Shown here in pieces: positions 53,492 through 61,931 of a stretch of DNA of 64,000 nucleotides. Each line of letters opens with the position of its first letter. Positions within the stretch are counted from its first letter, which is position 1. The position numbers were made by a program, and so were the translations under genes. The DNA is from Holophagaceae bacterium (GTDB lineage Bacteria; Acidobacteriota; Holophagae; Holophagales; Holophagaceae): the NCBI GenBank assembly GCA_016710635.1, contig JADJVL010000013.1, forward strand, positions 1 to 64,000, given 5' to 3'. The notes under the pieces were generated by a model, which ran no database searches, was not told where the DNA came from, and worked only from the letters and a program-made list of their open reading frames with translations.

Positions 53492-55538
53492 TTACCAGCG
53501 ATAGGTGGCGGAGAGGGAAGCCCGGCGTCCCGGCGCCGGGAAGCCGTAGACGAGGGCGGCATTGCCGTTTCCATCGAAGGCGCCGGAAGTCCAGTCCGCC
53601 GCGTTCTGCTTCGGCTGGAGGAGATGCTCGCCTCTGAGCAGCAGGGTCAGGTCCTTCCGCGGCGTCCAGCCGAAGGACACGCTCACCTCCGTGTACGCGT
53701 GCCCCGTGCTGATCACCCGGAAGGACGGCACGTCCTGCACGTCGTAGCGTGGGCCGATGCGGTCCACGCGCAGGTCCCCGCGCCAGGGGCCGGCGGCGGC
53801 GAAGGCCGCCACGGAGGCCGTGAAGAAGGGATGGCGGACGAGGGCCGTGTTCTGCGCGCCGTAGCGCTCCGCCGGCGTGTCGTGGTCGAGGTCACGGGTG
53901 TCCTGGCTGCGGAGGATCAGGTCCCAGCCGCAGGCGAGGACCGTTCCCCCACGCCAGGCCAGGGCCCCTTCAAGGCTGGAGGCCTGCGCGTTCCCGGCGT
54001 TCTCGTAGTGGTCCGTGAAGGCGCCGGAGAAGGTGGGGTCGTAGCGGTAGGCCAGGAGGCTGGTGATCCGCGTGCGCTGGGCCTCCAGGCGGTATTCGAA
54101 AGCCGCCCGCGAAGCGGCCGGTGGCTCCGACCTGGAGCGTGCGGCCCCGCTCCGGCGCGAGGCCGTAGTCCCGGCCATCCACCACGCCGGCCTGGGCGTT
54201 GAGGGTGAACTCCACCAGGTTCGGCATGCGGAAGCCCTGGCCGAAGCCCGCGTAGAGGCGCAGGCGGGGGTCCAGGAGCCAATTCAGTCCGGTCTTGAGG
54301 GTGGTGGCCTCCGCGGATCCCACCCGGCTGCGGGCGCCGGTGGCGACCCGGGTGAGGTCCCGATGGGTGGCTTCCCGCCGCAGGCCGCTCACCCAGTCCA
54401 GGCCCCGGGTGAGCTCCCACCGGACTTCCACGGCGGCGGCGAGATCCCGGCCTTCGCCGCGGTACTGGACGTTTCCGAAGAGCAGGGGGTCGTAGTAGTT
54501 CCGCGCCTCGCTGGTGTCCACGCGGCCCTCCAGCCGGCCCGAGATCCGCAGCGCGGCGGCCGGCATCCAGTTCACCGAGACCTGGTCCTCCACCCGGCGG
54601 AAGCTGCGGTCCCGCTGGGCGCGGCCCCGGCCCGCGGGATCCCCGCTGCGTCCCTCGATCACGCCAAAGGCGTTCTCGAAGTCCAGGGACTTGGAGGCTT
54701 CGAAGCGCAGGGTCGCGCCCCAGCTCTGGTGGCGGGCCCTGCTCTCCCGGTCTGGCACGAAGACGCGGACCGGGGCGTAGGCCGGCGGCAGGTACTGGAC
54801 ATCGAAGGGCGTGGCCACCGTTTGCCCGGAATTGCGGTAGTGGGCCGTCAGGTCGAAGGCCCCGAAGCGGCCGCCGCCGCGGAGGAAGGCGCCCGCCTGA
54901 TGGAATTCATCCCCGGGAAAGTCGGTGCCCTGCCGGGTGGCTTCGCCACCGGCGCTGAGCCAGCCGGCGGCGCCCTGCCAGTGGACCGTGGCCCCGCCGC
55001 CGCCCTGGGCCTGGGTGCCGCCCATGAGGAAGGCCGCCCCGTGGAGGCCGGCTTCGGCGGGGGCGGCGCTGCGCAGGTTGATGACGCCCCCGATCGCGTC
55101 GCTGCCGAAGAGCACCGAGTTCGGTCCCAGGAGCAGTTCCACCCGCTCGATGCCCAGCAGGCTGATGGCCCCCAGGTTCGGGCTCACATCGGTGGAGTCG
55201 TTCAGTCGCAGGCCGTCCAGGAGCACCACCACGTTGCGGGACAGGGTTCCGTTGAGGAAGGCGCTGGCCTGCTTGCCGGGGCCGCCGGTGGGCATGGCCG
55301 TCCCGGGCTGCAGCACCGCCAGGAGCTCGGCGAGGGTGCGCACCTGCAGCCGCGCCAGCTCCTCCCCCTCGAGGATCCGCACCGGGTTGGGCGTCTTCAC
55401 GACCTCCACGGGCACGGCCTCCGCGGTCACGGTGACGGTGGCTTCGGGCTTCTTCCGCTCCTCGGGCTCCCCGGCCTGCAGCCGGACCCCGCAGACGAGG
55501 ATGAGGAAGAGCTTGGAAAAGTTGAGTCGCTGGCCCAT
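53492..55538 (-). pseudogene. btuB: TonB-dependent cobalamin receptor BtuB-like, one frameshift
   Basis: A signal peptide and a plug domain (NPVRILEGEELARLQVRTLA, VVLLDGLRLNDSTD, GPNSVLFGSDAIGGVINLRS) lead into a 22-strand-type barrel ending SLSATYRW with an aromatic terminus. The frame is continuous from 55538 to about 54110 (TLQVGATGRFAGG), then resumes one base shifted as FEYRLEAQRTRITSLLAYRY to 53492. One extra T in the TTT run there explains it. The rest is undamaged, so either sequencing error or a very recent mutation. Role as cobalamin/corrinoid receptor follows from the riboswitch upstream. Confidence 0.85.
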
Positions 55539-55611
55539 TCATGCCTCCACGCATGAAAGCGAAGGAAGGCGGGCACGGGCGGAAGGCGCGAGCCCTCCGC
55601 TCCCTCGACGG

Positions 55612-55835
55612 TTGGGAAGAGCCCTGAACCGGTCTCCGGGCTCGCACGCGTCCGGCATCAAGTGATGCTCCGAAGCCTTCCCGAGGCGGCGCCTCAGTGA
55701 CTCCGGTTCGAAGGCCCGCTCCGTGGAGCGCTCCTCCGGGACATCCCGCTTGCGCGAGGTGCATACCGTTGCGGGGCAGCGCCGGAATCCCACCGGCTTC
55801 CCGAACATCCAGGGCGGATGTCAGGGCCAGCATTC
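55612..55835 (-). ncRNA. Cobalamin (B12) riboswitch
   Basis: On the minus strand the conserved core is present: GGGAAGCCGGTGGGATTCCG then the B12 box GCTGCCCCGCAACGGTA (55764-55780). GAGTCACTGA (55694-55703) and the closing element GAGCCCGGAGACCGGTTCAG (55623-55643) follow. Position in the leader of btuB fits repression of uptake when adenosylcobalamin is plentiful. The 3' part, up to the btuB start, has pyrimidine/purine runs that could form the expression platform. Confidence 0.9.
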
Positions 55836-55854
55836 CACGAAAGCGCCGGCCGGA

Positions 55855-56433
55855 TCAACTCCCCGCCGGCAGGGCCTTGTTGTGGAAGCGAAGCACCGCG
55901 CGGTTCGAGCCGTGGACTTCCAGCTTGGTCAGGCCGAAGGGTTGCCAGGCGAGGTCCAGGGCCCGGTCCAGGGGCAGGCCCATGAAGTGGGCGAGGATGG
56001 CCCGCAGGGTACCGCCGTGGGAGAGGACGAGGATGGGCGCCTCGCCGGTCAGGTGGCCCTGGATGGCCATCACGGCGCGGCTGGCGCAGCGGGAGAAGCT
56101 CTCCCCGCCCGGCGGCGTGGCGTGGACCGGGTTGGCGAGGAAGGCTTCGCCGCCCTTGATCTCGCTCCAGGGCTGCCCTTCCCACTCGCCGAAGGACTGT
56201 TCCTGCAGCTCCGGCAGCACCAGGGCCGGCAGGCCGAGGTCCAGGGCATGATCCCGAGCGCGGCGCAGGTCGGAGGTGAGCACGCGCTGCACCCCCAGAG
56301 CCAGCACTTCCCGCTTCACCGCCGGCCAGAGGGCTTCGCCCTCCGGGGAGATCTCCGCATCCGTCGTGCCCAGGGGCGCCGCCGACGGGTTCGCCGTGGT
56401 CGGGCCGTGGCGGAGCAGGTACACGGAGAGCAT
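55855..56433 (-). CDS. Histidine phosphatase (possibly CobC-type)
   Basis: 192 aa from ATG 56433. The RHG motif YLLRHGPTTAN at the N-terminus, EQSFGEWEGQPW and VLSHGGTLRAILAH place it in the phosphoglycerate mutase-like superfamily. SFGEWEG is common in alpha-ribazole phosphatase, and the gene sits directly upstream of the B12 riboswitch, so a role in corrinoid salvage is plausible. It is not itself behind the riboswitch. Confidence 0.75.
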   Translation of the reverse strand: MLSVYLLRHGPTTANPSAAPLGTTDAEISPEGEALWPAVKREVLALGVQRVLTSDLRRARDHALDLGLPALVLPELQEQSFGEWEGQPWSEIKGGEAFLANPVHATPPGGESFSRCASRAVMAIQGHLTGEAPILVLSHGGTLRAILAHFMGLPLDRALDLAWQPFGLTKLEVHGSNRAVLRFHNKALPAGS

Positions 56434-56498
56434 CGCCCATGATGGCCGGGCGCCGATTGCAGGGGGAGGCTTTCCCACAGGGGCTACACTCAATCCCG

Positions 56499-57104
56499 AT
56501 GGCCAAGCGCGAACCCGTCCGCCCCAGTCCGAAGCTGCTTGCCCTGCTGAAGGACTTCCAGCAGATCGCCGGCATGGCGGGGTACCTCACTTCCGCCATG
56601 GACGCCCCCCAGCTGCGGCTGATGTTCACCCTCTTCGCGCGGATCATGGCCCCCACGGAGGAGGCCGCCCGGGCTCGGGTGGCGGATCTGCAGGCCTGGT
56701 GCGACCGCATCGGCGTGGACCTGCGGGAAGGCAGCTCGTCGGCGGTCCTACCGCCCCAGGTGCTCATCGCCAACCCCCAGGCGGCCCCCAGCGGCATGTG
56801 GCTGCTGGTGGCCACCATGAACTTCAACACCAAGATCACCGACAGCAGCTACCAGCGGGTCCGCACCGCCGTGCTGAAGGCCTACCAGCGGGCGGTGGTC
56901 CTGCGGGAAAAGGGCCTCGACGTGGCCCTGCATCTCCTGGAGACCCCGGAAAGCTGGGAAGCGGTCATCACGGCGGAGATTCCGCTGCTGCTCGAGGCTG
57001 GCCCCGACCAGGACGACCCTGAGCCCGCCGCGCCCGAAGGTGAACCTGCGGCCGCCGAGGCGGACGGACTGGAAGTCCCGGACCCTCCCGCGACCGGCGC
57101 CTAG
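56499..57104 (+). CDS. Hypothetical protein, 201 aa
   Basis: Starts MAKREPVRPSPKLLALLKDF at ATG 56499. Helical N-terminal half, then MWLLVATMNFNTKITDSSYQ, and an acidic Pro/Glu-rich tail (EPAAPEGEPAAAEADGLE). No signal peptide. Divergent from the phosphatase gene. Its stop overlaps the end of rdgB on the other strand. Family not recognised. Confidence 0.6.
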   Translation: MAKREPVRPSPKLLALLKDFQQIAGMAGYLTSAMDAPQLRLMFTLFARIMAPTEEAARARVADLQAWCDRIGVDLREGSSSAVLPPQVLIANPQAAPSGMWLLVATMNFNTKITDSSYQRVRTAVLKAYQRAVVLREKGLDVALHLLETPESWEAVITAEIPLLLEAGPDQDDPEPAAPEGEPAAAEADGLEVPDPPATGA

Positions 57105-57682
57105 ACCATCAGCTTCAATGCCTCGCAGGCCCGGGCGCGGTGGCTCAGCCGGGATTTCACCCGGTTCCCGAGCTGGGCGAAGGTGCGCCGGTAGCCCTTG
57201 GGGATGAAGATCGGATCGTAGCCGAAGCCCCGGGTGCCCGCCGGGTGCGGGGCCAGCTTCCCTTCCACCGTGCCCTCGGCGTAGACCAGTTCGCCCGCGG
57301 GAAAGGGCGCGAAGGCGAGGACGCAGACGAAGGAAGCGTTGCGCCGGGCGTCCAGGGGCATCATCGCCAGCAGGGCGCGGTTCTTCTCATCCTGTTCCAG
57401 CTCCCGGGCGAAGCGGGCGCTGAGGACGCCGGGCCCGCCGTGGAGGGCTTCCACGCAGAGGCCGGAATCATCCGCCAGCACGCCGTCCAGCTCCGCTTCC
57501 CCGTGCCGCGACCACCAGGCCCGGGCGAAGTCCGCCTTCTGGGCCGCGTTGTCCCGGAAGAAGGCCCCGTCCTCGGGAATGCCCGGCGCGGTCTTCGGCC
57601 AGGGCAAGAGTTCGAAGCCCGGCAGCAGCAGGCGGAACTCCACGAGCTTGCCTTCATTGCGCGAAGCGAGGAGGAGCTTCAC
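57101..57682 (-). CDS. rdgB: XTP/dITP pyrophosphatase RdgB
   Basis: 193-aa house-cleaning NTPase removing XTP and dITP. KLLLASRNEGKLVEFRLLL at the start is the Ham1 signature; DGVLADDSGLCVEALHGGPG and GFGYDPIFIPKGYRRTFAQL complete the active site. GTG 57682 is preferred because the conserved strand begins at once, and it follows the ThiF-like gene's stop by 1 bp. An ATG 24 bp upstream is less likely. Confidence 0.93.
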   Translation of the reverse strand: MKLLLASRNEGKLVEFRLLLPGFELLPWPKTAPGIPEDGAFFRDNAAQKADFARAWWSRHGEAELDGVLADDSGLCVEALHGGPGVLSARFARELEQDEKNRALLAMMPLDARRNASFVCVLAFAPFPAGELVYAEGTVEGKLAPHPAGTRGFGYDPIFIPKGYRRTFAQLGNRVKSRLSHRARACEALKLMV

Positions 57683-57683
57683 C

Positions 57684-58688
57684 TCAGCACCCCACCACTT
57701 CCGCATACCAGCCGCGGGCCCGCTCCGGCGTCATGGGCCCGTGCACGAGGGCGCGACCGTCGCTGAACAGGGTGATGCGGTTCGGGCCATCCTCGCCCCG
57801 CAGCAGCATGGGCGCGAGTTGCCAGGGGCTGCCGGTGCGGGCCTGCAGCCGCCCCTGGAGCAGCGCCAGGTCCAGGGCGCCGGGCGGGTTCACGCGGATC
57901 TGCACGCCTTCCAGGCCACAGAGGGGCGAAGCCTTCAGCGTCCACCGCGCGTCGAGGAACTCGGTGATCCGCTCCGTACAGAAACGGCAGCGGGTGGCGG
58001 GGGGCTGGAGGAACTGGCGCTCGTTCTCCCAGAAATCAAAGCGCGCGATCTCGCGATGGGGCTCCTTGCCGGTGAGGATCTTGAGAGCCTCCATGGCGGC
58101 CCAGGAACCGATGGCCCCCACCGTGGGCCCCAGCACGCCGGCGGTGTCGCAGGTGTCCACGTCCCCCGAGGCCGGCGGCTCCTCCATGAGGCAGCGCAGG
58201 CAGGGCGTGCGGGGTGGATGGATGGGCCACACCAGTCCCTCGCCGCCGATGGCGCCGGCGTAGATCCAGGGCGTGCCGGTGAGGATGGCCATATCGTTGA
58301 TCAGGAAGCGGACCTCGAAGTTGTCCGTGCCATCGCAGATCAGGTCGAAGTCAGAAAGCAGCTCCCGGGCATTCCCCGAGGTGAGGTCCGCTACGACTGC
58401 CCTTAGTTCGACCTCCGGATTGGCCCGCGCCAGGCGCGCTGCCGCGGCCTCGGCCTTGGGCGCGCCCAGGCAGTCCTCGTCGTAGAGGAGCTGGCGCTGC
58501 AGGTTGCTCAGCTCCACCAGATCCCGGTCGATGAGCGTCACGTGCCCCACGCCGGCCCGCACCAGCCAGGGCGCGATCACCGAGCCCGTGGCGCCGAGAC
58601 CCACCACGCACACGCGCTTCGAACGCAGGGCCTCGTCCCCCTCGCGGCCGAGGAAGATGCGCTGCTTGGCGGTGCGGGCGGGATCCAC
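57684..58688 (-). CDS. ThiF/MoeB-like E1 adenylyltransferase
   Basis: 334 aa from GTG 58688. RVCVVGLGATGSVIAPWLVR (nucleotide loop), LIDRDLVELSNLQRQLLYDE and ICDGTDNFEVRFLIND are standard. DTCDTAGVLGPTVGAIGS has the conserved Cys. Zinc pairs are PCLRCLM and CRFCTE. An extra C-terminal domain of about 80 residues includes ITLFSDGRALVHGPMTPERA. It would adenylate the C-terminus of ThiS or MoaD; thiC and moaA are elsewhere in the window. A TTG start at 58703 is the alternative. Confidence 0.85.
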   Translation of the reverse strand: MDPARTAKQRIFLGREGDEALRSKRVCVVGLGATGSVIAPWLVRAGVGHVTLIDRDLVELSNLQRQLLYDEDCLGAPKAEAAAARLARANPEVELRAVVADLTSGNARELLSDFDLICDGTDNFEVRFLINDMAILTGTPWIYAGAIGGEGLVWPIHPPRTPCLRCLMEEPPASGDVDTCDTAGVLGPTVGAIGSWAAMEALKILTGKEPHREIARFDFWENERQFLQPPATRCRFCTERITEFLDARWTLKASPLCGLEGVQIRVNPPGALDLALLQGRLQARTGSPWQLAPMLLRGEDGPNRITLFSDGRALVHGPMTPERARGWYAEVVGC

Positions 58689-58703
58689 GGCTCCAGCGTA
58701 CAA

Positions 58704-58733
58704 AGAAAAAGGGCGGGCCGAGGCCCGCCCTTT
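58704..58733 (-). terminator. Rho-independent terminator
   Basis: Read on the minus strand: GGGCGGGC-CTCG-GCCCGCCC followed by TTTTTCTTTG. It lies between the stop of the 160-aa gene and the start of the ThiF-like gene, so it ends the former's transcript. Confidence 0.85.
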
Positions 58734-58751
58734 CGGAAGTGCGATGTCGCC

Positions 58752-59234
58752 TTAGTTGGCGGAGGGAGCCGCCGCGCCGGCCTTCTGCTGCTCGGCCACG
58801 AACTGCTCGTACTCGGCCTGGAGGCGCTGGGCGTTGCTGATGGCGAACTTGTAGACGTACTCGAAGCGGTCGGCGCCCTTGGTGAGGCCCATGATCACTT
58901 CGTAGACGCCCTCGGCGCCCACTTCGAAGGGGGAGGCGATGACGTTGAAGGTGCCTTCCTTGGCGCCCTCGGGGATCTGCACGTCGCTGTCGCGGATGAT
59001 GTCCTTGCGCTCGCCGGTGGGGCTCACGATGGAGAAGGAGAACTTGAACTGGCCGTCCATGCGGGAGAAGCGGCTGTAGAAGCACACCTTGGGAAGGACG
59101 AAGGGCACCTCGGGCACCACGATGTGGTGGTCGTAGAGGCCCATGAGGGAGGCCTTGCCGCCCATCTCCTGCCGGATGTCGTCGCACAGGATCGTGAACT
59201 CGTGCTTGGGGGCCTTGATCTGGACTTCTTGCAT
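58752..59234 (-). CDS. Conserved hypothetical protein, 160 aa (DUF6941-like)
   Basis: APKHEFTILCDDIRQEMGGK then ASLMGLYDHHIVVPEVPFVL and FKFSFSIVSPTGERKDIIRD look like DUF6941-type proteins of unknown function, with a beta-sandwich pattern. A short helical, Ala/Gln-rich C-terminus (LQAEYEQFVAEQQKAGAAAP). It has its own leader with AGGGAGA before the ATG and its own terminator. Confidence 0.6.
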   Translation of the reverse strand: MQEVQIKAPKHEFTILCDDIRQEMGGKASLMGLYDHHIVVPEVPFVLPKVCFYSRFSRMDGQFKFSFSIVSPTGERKDIIRDSDVQIPEGAKEGTFNVIASPFEVGAEGVYEVIMGLTKGADRFEYVYKFAISNAQRLQAEYEQFVAEQQKAGAAAPSAN

Positions 59235-59339
59235 GGGATCTCCCTGAAAGATGGGTTGACGTAGCCGTGAAGGATCAGTTTACCGCCAGGCCATCCTTCG
59301 TCCAAGCTAAGGTTTCCCGTTGCCGTGGTGGAGGTGCAA

Positions 59340-60965
59340 GTGAAGCGATTGCTGTCCCTGTGGGTGGTGCTGGCCGGCCTGCTGGCCGGGGGCCTCCCGG
59401 CCCAGGAAGTCCGGATCCAAGTGCTGGCCACCACGGACATGCACGGGCACATCACGGCCCAGAACAGCTACAGCCTGACCCCGGAGCCCAAGGGCTGGGC
59501 CAAGATCGCCACCATGATCCGCCAGCGGCGGGAGGCCAACCCCAACACGGTCCTCGTGGATTGCGGAGACACCCTCCAGGGCGAACCCGTGAACTACGTC
59601 CAGAGCCACCTGCGCCAGGACCTGCCCGAGCCTTCCATCGCCATCATGAACGCCCTGGGCTACGCCGCCATGGCCGTGGGCAACCACGAATACGACTTCG
59701 GCATGGGCGTGCTCCGGGCTGCGGAAAAGCAGGCCCGGTTCCCCTTCCTCAGCGCCAACACCTTCCACCCGAAAAGCCGGAAGGAGGCCTTCCCCGCGTT
59801 CACCAAGGTTACTGTGGGAGGCGTCTCGGTCCTCATCGTGGGCTTCACCACCCCGGGCGTCCCCAGCTGGGAACCTCCTGCCAACTACGGCGGGCTAGGC
59901 TTCGCCGACATCGTGGAGACCGCCAGGACCCTCATCCCGAAGCTGCGGGACCGGGAAAAGGCCGACGTCGTGGTGGTGGCCATGCACTCCGGCCTCGGCA
60001 CGCTCCCCGGCGCCACCGGGGACGAGAACGCCGCCCTGCGCCTGGCGGAACAGGTGCCCGGCATCGACCTGATCCTCACCGGCCACACCCACAGCCTGGT
60101 CAAAACCCAGCACAAGGGCATTCCCATCCTCCAGGGCCGCGCCCACGGCCGGGCCCTGATGACCGCCGATCTCGTGCTGCGGAAGGCCGGCGCCCGGTGG
60201 CAGCTGGTGGCGGCCCAGGGCGACGTTGTCGAGACGGCGGAGACGGTGCCCGACGACGCCGAGGCCCTCGCCCTCACCGGACCACTCCGGGCCGCCACCG
60301 AGACCTACCTGAACACCTTCGCCACGAACCTGCAGACCGACCTGGACTGCCGCTTCGCCCGCATGGAGGACACGCCGGCGATGCAGCTCCTGCATCAGGT
60401 GCAGCGCCAGGCGACCGGCGCCCAGCTCTCCGCCGCGGCGTGCATCGCCACGCAGACCTACATCCCCAAAGGCGCCACCAGCGTCCGCCAGTTCTACGCC
60501 CTGATGCCCTACGAGAACGGTCTGGTCCGGCTGAAGGTCACCGGGGAGCAGGTCCGGCGCTATCTGGAACACGCCGCCCGCTACTACAACTACAGCCACC
60601 TGCCGGATCTCTACGCCAAGGGTTTCGGCGGCTACAACTTCGACACCCTGGACGGCGTCGCCTACGCCATGGACATCAGCAAGGCTCCCGGCGGCCGCAT
60701 CACCACCCTGACCTACAACAGCCAGCCCGTGCGGCCGGACCAGACCTTCACCCTGGCCATGTCCTCCTACCGCTACTACGGCGGCGGCGGGTACAAGGCC
60801 GCCGTGGGCTGGACCGCCGCGCCGGAGGCAACCTTCGAGAACGGCCTGCGCAACGACCTGCTCGCCTTCGTCCTGGCCCGGCCAAGCCTCAACCCCGTGC
60901 CGGTCCGGAACTGGCGCATCATCCCCGCCCTCGACCGGGAGCGGATCCTGCAGCTGAAGCGCTAG
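59340..60965 (+). CDS. Exported 5'-nucleotidase/cyclic phosphodiesterase
   Basis: 541 aa from GTG 59340, chosen because GGAGG lies 7 bp upstream and a signal peptide (RLLSLWVVLAGLLAGGLPAQ) follows. Metallophosphatase domain: VLATTDMHGHI, DCGDTLQGEPVNYV, AVGNHEYDFG, VVAMHSGLG and GIDLILTGHTHSLV. The C-terminal 5'-nucleotidase domain includes YALMPYENGLVRLKVTGEQV and YNFDTLDGVAYAMDIS. Periplasmic nucleotide scavenging (UshA/CpdB class). Confidence 0.92.
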   Translation: MKRLLSLWVVLAGLLAGGLPAQEVRIQVLATTDMHGHITAQNSYSLTPEPKGWAKIATMIRQRREANPNTVLVDCGDTLQGEPVNYVQSHLRQDLPEPSIAIMNALGYAAMAVGNHEYDFGMGVLRAAEKQARFPFLSANTFHPKSRKEAFPAFTKVTVGGVSVLIVGFTTPGVPSWEPPANYGGLGFADIVETARTLIPKLRDREKADVVVVAMHSGLGTLPGATGDENAALRLAEQVPGIDLILTGHTHSLVKTQHKGIPILQGRAHGRALMTADLVLRKAGARWQLVAAQGDVVETAETVPDDAEALALTGPLRAATETYLNTFATNLQTDLDCRFARMEDTPAMQLLHQVQRQATGAQLSAAACIATQTYIPKGATSVRQFYALMPYENGLVRLKVTGEQVRRYLEHAARYYNYSHLPDLYAKGFGGYNFDTLDGVAYAMDISKAPGGRITTLTYNSQPVRPDQTFTLAMSSYRYYGGGGYKAAVGWTAAPEATFENGLRNDLLAFVLARPSLNPVPVRNWRIIPALDRERILQLKR

Positions 60966-61829
60966 CTAGCGCACCTGCACGTAGGTCAGGCCGCCGGTCG
61001 GCTTGATGTAGACGGCCTGCCCTTCATGCACGCCGATGAGCTGGTGGTCCTCCGTCAAGCCCGTCGGCAGGAATTCCACCGTGCTCTGGGACATGTCCAG
61101 CCGGGCGACGAGGGCGCCGCTCATCTTGGCTTCGGGGACCTGGCGACCGTTGATGGCGGCGAAAGCCACCGCCTTGCCGTTCCAGATCACCAGGGGCCCG
61201 CGGTCCGTGCCCCCCATGATCAGGTCCGGCGCGGCCAGGCCGTTGAAGGTGAACGCCGTCTGGCCGAGGGCCTTCCCCTTGGCGCCCTCCAGCAGGGTCA
61301 GGGGCAGGCCGGGACCCGAAGCCAGGAGCACCTGGCCCTCGTCGGTGACGGCGACGCGGGTGGGCCCGCCGACGGCGCCACGCTTGGGCTTCGAGCCATA
61401 GGACCAGGTCACGCTGCCGTTACGGTAGTCGCGCTTTTCGACATAAGGCTCCTGGCCCCGGTAGCCGATCACGAAGCCTTTCACGTCCCAGGCCAGGTCG
61501 CTGACCTCGGCGGGCAGCTTCTCCTTCGACGAGACCTTGCCGGTCTTGGCTTCCGCCAGGTAAAGCGTGCCGCCCGCCACGATCCAGGCGTTGCCGTAGA
61601 TGTCGAGGACCCACTTCTCCGGCGTGGCCTCGAGGCGTCCCAGGGACACCTTGCCCATCTCACCCCCGTCCCGGCTCCAGGTGCGCAGGGTCAGCGTCCC
61701 CGCGTCGTAGAAGGTGATGGACCCGTCCTTGTCCATCCGGGCCCAGCCGGTGGCCGAGCGGACGGGGTCGAAATCCTGGCCGGCGAGGGCCGTGGCGGTG
61801 AGAGCGGCAACTGCGATCAAAAGGCGCAC
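60966..61829 (-). CDS. Exported hypothetical protein, possible beta-propeller
   Basis: 287 aa from GTG 61829 with a signal peptide (RLLIAVAALTATALAGQDF). Repeated strand-turn-strand units (GSITFYDAGTLTLRTWSRDG, YGNAWIVAGGTLYLAEAKTG, NGKAVAFAAINGRQVPEAKM) suggest a six- or seven-bladed propeller. An earlier ATG at 61874 leaves the signal peptide internal. No family recognised. Confidence 0.6.
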   Translation of the reverse strand: MRLLIAVAALTATALAGQDFDPVRSATGWARMDKDGSITFYDAGTLTLRTWSRDGGEMGKVSLGRLEATPEKWVLDIYGNAWIVAGGTLYLAEAKTGKVSSKEKLPAEVSDLAWDVKGFVIGYRGQEPYVEKRDYRNGSVTWSYGSKPKRGAVGGPTRVAVTDEGQVLLASGPGLPLTLLEGAKGKALGQTAFTFNGLAAPDLIMGGTDRGPLVIWNGKAVAFAAINGRQVPEAKMSGALVARLDMSQSTVEFLPTGLTEDHQLIGVHEGQAVYIKPTGGLTYVQVR

Positions 61830-61931
61830 GGTGTACCTCGGACTTCCATCGGGTTTGGCAAAGGGGGTTATCAACCGTAAGGGATCTGGACAGGAACCGG
61901 CAAGTCGAGGTTCGGGAAGGGCGTCCCGGCC

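Noticed and set aside
58752..59234. SecB chaperone
   Set aside because: Size is similar, but the sequence lacks SecB motifs; it fits a DUF6941-like protein better.
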